A stretch of 64,000 nt of DNA. Source: Afipia sp. (GTDB lineage: Bacteria; Pseudomonadota; Alphaproteobacteria; Rhizobiales; Xanthobacteraceae). Every line of letters starts with the position of its first letter. Position 1 is the first letter of the stretch. The stretch is from contig JAFKES010000079.1 in assembly GCA_017308495.1 (NCBI GenBank), forward strand, positions 79,435 to 143,434, read 5' to 3'. The notes beneath the pieces were generated by a model. That model saw only the letters and a list, made by a program, of their open reading frames with translations, ran no database searches and was not told the origin of the DNA. Positions 61,301 through 64,000 of the stretch are shown one piece after another. A program made the position numbers and the translations under genes.

Positions 61301-62732
61301 CATCCTGGTGTTCTCGGAAGCGGGCGGCACCGGGCGCAGCTACCACGCCGAACTGTCGGCACGGAATCGACGGTTGCGCGTCCATTATCTGCTTGAGGCC
61401 GGATGGAAGGCCGATGCCGCCATTCAGGGTCTTGGTCGCACCAACCGCACCAACCAGGCGCAGCCGCCGCTGTTCCGGCCGATCGCCACGAACGTGAAGG
61501 CGGAGAAGCGGTTTCTGTCGACCATCGCCCGACGCCTCGACACGCTCGGCGCCATCACCAAGGGTCAGCGTCAGACTGGGGGGCAGGGGCTGTTCCGCGC
61601 CGAGGACAACCTCGAGAGCCACTATGCCCGGGACGCCCTGCGTCAGCTCTACCTCCTGCTGGTGATGGGCAAGGTCGAAGGGTGCTCGCTCATGACATTC
61701 GAGGCTGCGACCGGGCTGAAGTTGATGGACAGCAATGGCATCAAGGACAACCTGCCGCCGATCACCACCTTCCTCAACCGTATGCTGGCACTGACCATCG
61801 ACTTGCAGAACATCCTGTTCACCGCGTTCGAGCAGTTGCTGGCGGCGCGCATCGAGGGCGCGGTCGCATCCGGCACCTACGACGTCGGCCTGGAGACGCT
61901 GGCCGCCGAAAGCTTTGCCGTCACCTCCCGGCAGACGATCTACACCCATCCCGGCACCGCGGCCGAGACGCGATTGCTCACCATCACCCAACGGGAGCGT
62001 AACCGTCCCGTCACGCTCGACGATGCGCTGGCCTATCTCTTCGACCCGCGCGCAGTGTTGTTGGTCAACGCCCAATCCGGTCGTGCCGCCGTGCAGACGC
62101 CCGCGCGCAGCGTCATGCTCGACGATGGTGAGGTCGAGCGCCGCGTGCGGCTGATCCGGCCGATGGAGCATCCTGTGATGGCGCTGGATGCGATGGCTCG
62201 GACCCATTGGCGCGAGACTAACCGCGGCGCGTTCGCGCGTGCGTGGGCGGACGAGCTCGTCGACGTCCCCGCGTTCACCGACAGCGAGATCCATATCGTT
62301 GCCGGCTTGCTATTGCCGATCTGGAAGCGGCTGCCCAATGACTCGACGCGGGTCTATCGTCTTCAGACCGACGACGGCGAGCGCATCATCGGCCGCAAGG
62401 TCTCTGCCGCCTGGGCCGCGACGGCGACCGAGACCGGCACGTCGTCGCTCACACCCGACGCTGCGCTCGCGGCACTCCTCGACGGCAAGACCATCCTCGA
62501 CCTTGCCGACGGCCTTCAGCTTCGACGCGTCCGCGTCATGGCCGCGTACCGCATTGAACTGACCGGCTTCACCGACGCCATGCGCGAGCGGCTCACGGCC
62601 TACGGGCTCTTTCACGAAATCATCTCGTGGAAATTGCGCATGTTCATCCCGACCGATGCGACAGGCATCGACGTGCTTAGCCGGGTGCTGGAGCGATACC
62701 CTGTCGCGCGCATCGCCGAGCGGGCGGCCTGA
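58398..62732 (+). CDS. Giant methyltransferase/strawberry-notch helicase fusion
   Basis: 1,444 residues. An N-terminal adenine-methyltransferase-like domain has the SAM motif VLEPSAGTGLLAI (near 147) and the catalytic VLMNPPFS (near 211). A superfamily 2 strawberry-notch helicase follows: Walker A GDGTGAGKGRQVAG (near 501), Walker B VIVFDESHAM (near 606), then QGLGRTNRTNQAQ (near 1010, motif VI region). The fusion is common on large plasmids and conjugative elements and may mark and remodel element DNA; its biochemical role is not established. It ends two bases before the Toprim gene. Leader F precedes it. No damage is visible over 4.3 kb. Confidence 0.88.
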   Translation: MSHPLMSAAAAVPVRVAVDQSAAIVEAARLLLPHLERGQRIDAAMLCAAMETAFGASDADGAWNWKSAYDACEAATILFVRKYGPAMRAKAASPATMLPLLAKVSTLLPTHTRRSEESDALQQFSTPIPLGYAASVAAAITPADVVLEPSAGTGLLAILAELAGASLALNELADTRAGILNGLFPGIAATRFDAANIDDHLDAAIVPSVVLMNPPFSAVAHVDRRVADATFRHIASALARLPESGRLVAITGASFAPDNPAWRDAFVQLQERGRVVFSAAIDGAVYAKHGTTISTRLTVIDRQAADDASAFPDCSGLAADVATLLGWIVARVPARLPIAGVPFAPGVTRLPPPRSVRAYLAQRASTPVATTAAPAAIELAYEPIAWTSPKSRKLTDALYEEYGLQAIRIPGAQTHPTKLVQSAAMASVAPPVPAYRPHLPERVVTDGLLSDAQLESVVYAGEAHSDVLAGSWSVDETFDVVTAARDDAAGAVRFRRGWFLGDGTGAGKGRQVAGVLLDNWLKGRRRAVWISKSDKLIEDAQRDWSALGQERLLITPLSRFRQGAPIRLAEGILFTTYATLRSDAREEKVSRVGQIVDWLGAEFDGVIVFDESHAMQNAAGGRGERGDVEASQQGRAGLRLQHALPNARVLYVSATGATTVHNLAYAQRLGLWGGEDSPFATRAEFVEAIESGGVAAMEVLARDLKALGLFAARSLSYDGVEYELVEHKLTDEQIRIYDEYAGAFSIIHNHLDAAMQAANVTGTSGTLNAQAKSAARSAFESAKQRFFNHLITAMKTPTLIAAIERDLKAGHAAVIQIVSTGEALMERRLAEIPTEEWGDVQVDITPREYVLDYLAHGFPTQLYEPFETSDGTMSSRPVYRDGQPVQCRDAVARRDRLIEKLAALPPVHGALDQIVQRFSTDVVAEVTGRSRRIVCKRGTNGVDRLVVETRAPSANLAETQAFMDDLKRILVFSEAGGTGRSYHAELSARNRRLRVHYLLEAGWKADAAIQGLGRTNRTNQAQPPLFRPIATNVKAEKRFLSTIARRLDTLGAITKGQRQTGGQGLFRAEDNLESHYARDALRQLYLLLVMGKVEGCSLMTFEAATGLKLMDSNGIKDNLPPITTFLNRMLALTIDLQNILFTAFEQLLAARIEGAVASGTYDVGLETLAAESFAVTSRQTIYTHPGTAAETRLLTITQRERNRPVTLDDALAYLFDPRAVLLVNAQSGRAAVQTPARSVMLDDGEVERRVRLIRPMEHPVMALDAMARTHWRETNRGAFARAWADELVDVPAFTDSEIHIVAGLLLPIWKRLPNDSTRVYRLQTDDGERIIGRKVSAAWAATATETGTSSLTPDAALAALLDGKTILDLADGLQLRRVRVMAAYRIELTGFTDAMRERLTAYGLFHEIISWKLRMFIPTDATGIDVLSRVLERYPVARIAERAA

Positions 62733-62734
62733 CC

Positions 62735-63784
62735 ATGTCGGGATCTGCCAGCGAACTGGCACGCCGCCTCGCGCGCGACGCCGAGGCGGTGTGCCGACAT
62801 TATCTCTCGAACGGTCGCCGCGAGGGCCGGTACTGGATGATCGGCGATGTTAAGAATGCGCCGGGGCGCTCGATGTTCGTGCGCCTCAGCGGGCCGGTCT
62901 CCGGCAAGGGCGCGGCGGGCCGCTGGACCGACGCCGCGACCGGCGAATATGGCGACCTGCTCGATGTCATCGGCAAGGTGTGCCGGCTCGACGACGTTCG
63001 CGCCATCGAGGCGGAGGCGCGACGCTTCCTCAGCCTGCCGCAGCCGTCACGCGACGACTGGCGCAATCCAGATCGCGTGCCCGCACCAACCGGCTCGCCG
63101 GAGTCGGCCCGCCGTCTCGTTGCAATGTCGTGCGCCATTCCCGGCACCCTGGTCGAGACCTATCTGCGCAATCGCACCATCACGGCGATCCACGACATCG
63201 CGAGCCTGCGCTTCCATCCACGCTGCTACTATCGGCCCGACCGCAACCGGCCGACCGAGACCTGGCCGGCGATGATCGCGGCCGTGACCGATCTTGACGG
63301 CCGCATCACCAGCGCGCACCGGACCTGGCTCGATCCCGCCGGTTTCGATCCCGTGCGGCTCGGCAAAGCGCCGATCGAGACGCCGCGACGGGCGATGGGT
63401 CATCTTCTCGGCAACGCGGTGCGCTTCGGCGTCGCGCGCGACGTGGCGGCCGCCGGCGAAGGCATCGAGACCATGCTGTCGCTCCGCTGCGTTATGCCCG
63501 GCATGCCGATGATGGCCGGGCTCTCGGCCGCGCATCTCGCCGCGATCCTGTTCCCGGCAACGCTGCGCCGGCTCTACATCGTTCGCGATAACGATCCGGC
63601 CGGCGATCGCGCGATGGCGCAATTGCTTGACCGCGCGCAGGCGGCCCGGATCGAGGCGGTCACGTTGTCGCCGCGTGGCGACGACTTCAACTTCGATCTG
63701 CGCCGCTTCGGCCTCGATGCGCTGCGCGCGGCCGTACGGGTGCAGATCGTCCCGGACGATGTCGTGCGCTTCATGCATCTGTGA
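62735..63784 (+). CDS. Toprim/primase-like protein (DUF7146-type)
   Basis: 349 residues. The N-terminal part (AEAVCRHYLSNGRREGRYWM, GAAGRWTDAATGEYGDLLDV) resembles a P4-type primase zinc or CHC2 region; the centre has VETYLRNRTI and LRFHPRCYYRPD; the C-terminal Toprim fold shows AGEGIETMLSLRC with its Glu and LYIVRDNDPAGDRAM with the DxD pair. It would prime or process element DNA. It starts two bases after the helicase stop, so the two are co-expressed. Confidence 0.87.
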   Translation: MSGSASELARRLARDAEAVCRHYLSNGRREGRYWMIGDVKNAPGRSMFVRLSGPVSGKGAAGRWTDAATGEYGDLLDVIGKVCRLDDVRAIEAEARRFLSLPQPSRDDWRNPDRVPAPTGSPESARRLVAMSCAIPGTLVETYLRNRTITAIHDIASLRFHPRCYYRPDRNRPTETWPAMIAAVTDLDGRITSAHRTWLDPAGFDPVRLGKAPIETPRRAMGHLLGNAVRFGVARDVAAAGEGIETMLSLRCVMPGMPMMAGLSAAHLAAILFPATLRRLYIVRDNDPAGDRAMAQLLDRAQAARIEAVTLSPRGDDFNFDLRRFGLDALRAAVRVQIVPDDVVRFMHL

Positions 63785-64000
63785 GGCGATGCCGGAACGG
63801 GGGAGTGCGGGCCGGAGCGATGCCGCGCGGTCGGTCGGTCGCGCGGGTCCGGCGGAGAGAGCCGCGCCCGCGGCCTTCCTGAGAGGGCGACCTTTTGCGG
63901 CAAACGGCCCGGCACCGCAATGGCTGCGGCCGGCTATTTTCCGCCGGCGGCTGCGCCGCCTTTGCATCGCGAGGCAAAATAGCCGTCCTCCGCCATCCTC
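63785..64000 (+). promoter_or_regulatory. Leader-like sequence G and a 10-bp inverted repeat at the window end
   Basis: The 216 bases after the Toprim gene hold GGGGGAGTGCGGGCCGG (63798-63814), as in leader A, followed by a GC-rich self-complementary stretch. CGGCTATTTT (63931-63940) is then matched by AAAATAGCCG (63976-63985). No gene is seen before the window ends, so if this is a leader its gene lies beyond. Assignment to the family is tentative. Confidence 0.4.

Noticed and set aside
60069..62294. Minus-strand frame of 741 codons
   Set aside because: Antisense to the strawberry-notch helicase, whose motifs are unambiguous. No start signal or domain on the minus strand.
1..64000. CRISPR arrays, tRNA and rRNA genes
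   Set aside because: No regularly spaced identical repeats, no cloverleaf with a T-loop, and no rRNA signature were seen on either strand. An integration site at a tRNA end was looked for at the element border (43.5-44 kb) and not found.

Overview
The window is GC-rich alphaproteobacterial DNA. It most likely comes from the Rhizobiales and probably the Bradyrhizobium/Nitrobacter/Rhodopseudomonas side: it has two Irr/ICE-type iron boxes, an Rrf2 regulator, a traD-type gene next to an oriT-like nick site, and a DUF736/ArdC/ParB/DUF1281/strawberry-notch gene set of the kind carried by conjugative elements of that group. This placement rests on recognised families only. No rRNA, tRNA or CRISPR array was seen. 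Nearly everything is accessory DNA: a metal-resistance island (about 1-42 kb) joined to the hypothetical-rich backbone of a conjugative or integrative element (about 43.8-64 kb).

Metal island. (i) 1-2.9 kb, minus strand: arsR-arsC-acr3-arsH with a truncated chrA beyond it, and a 9-7-9 palindrome upstream of arsR. (ii) 3.1-9.4 kb, plus: a heavy-metal RND adaptor and permease (no outer-membrane factor) with small periplasmic metal-binding proteins. (iii) 9.4-14.2 kb: a CopB-type Cu-ATPase among dead genes (Tat-signal remnant, transposase remnant, PPK2 remnant, a Cys-rich peptide gene and a YtkA/FixH-like gene). (iv) 14.2-19 kb, minus: a DevCBA-like ABC exporter, a small membrane protein and a sulfide:quinone oxidoreductase-like flavoprotein. 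(v) 19-21 kb, minus: a RES/Xre toxin-antitoxin pair with a third co-translated gene. (vi) 21.2-23.5 kb: an imuA::dnaE2 deletion fusion that is also frameshifted. (vii) 23.6-30.6 kb, plus: Rrf2, a two-component system, PepSY protein, two COG4705-like membrane paralogues, DedA, and a PAP2 phosphatase cut off by a relaxase/oriT/traD scar at 30.65-31.45 kb. (viii) 31.5-38.6 kb: an RND permease and outer-membrane factor (no adaptor), divergent from a two-component system. (ix) 38.7-42.1 kb: two Irr boxes, a VIT1/CCC1 protein and an SPC-type P1B-ATPase, read here as an iron-efflux unit, then a frameshifted cytochrome b561. (x) 42.2-43.6 kb: an IS630 fragment and a second, decapitated copy of the ABC ATPase.

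Element backbone (43.8-64 kb). DUF736, a Toprim protein, ArdC, DUF2958, a large ParB-like protein, a row of small genes (DUF6878-, DUF6915-, DUF1419-, DUF5983-, DUF7007-, DUF1281- and DUF3085-like), ArdB, a HigBA-like toxin-antitoxin pair, a 1,444-residue methyltransferase/strawberry-notch helicase and a second Toprim/primase-like protein. Several small genes here are broken by one in-frame stop or by a one-base slip in a homopolymer.

The least expected feature is in the spaces between these backbone genes. At least six genes (ardC, parB, two small genes, ardB, the helicase) are preceded by an 85-115-nt leader with a purine-rich GAGAG-n-GAGAG segment and a hairpin. In five of the six the right arm ends at, or within two bases of, the Shine-Dalgarno, which lies 7-8 nt before the start codon; the sixth is a looser member. 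Stem sequences differ between copies but pairing is kept, so the family looks like a repeated cis-regulatory RNA. Most other small genes here have a terminator-like GC hairpin shortly upstream of their ribosome binding site.
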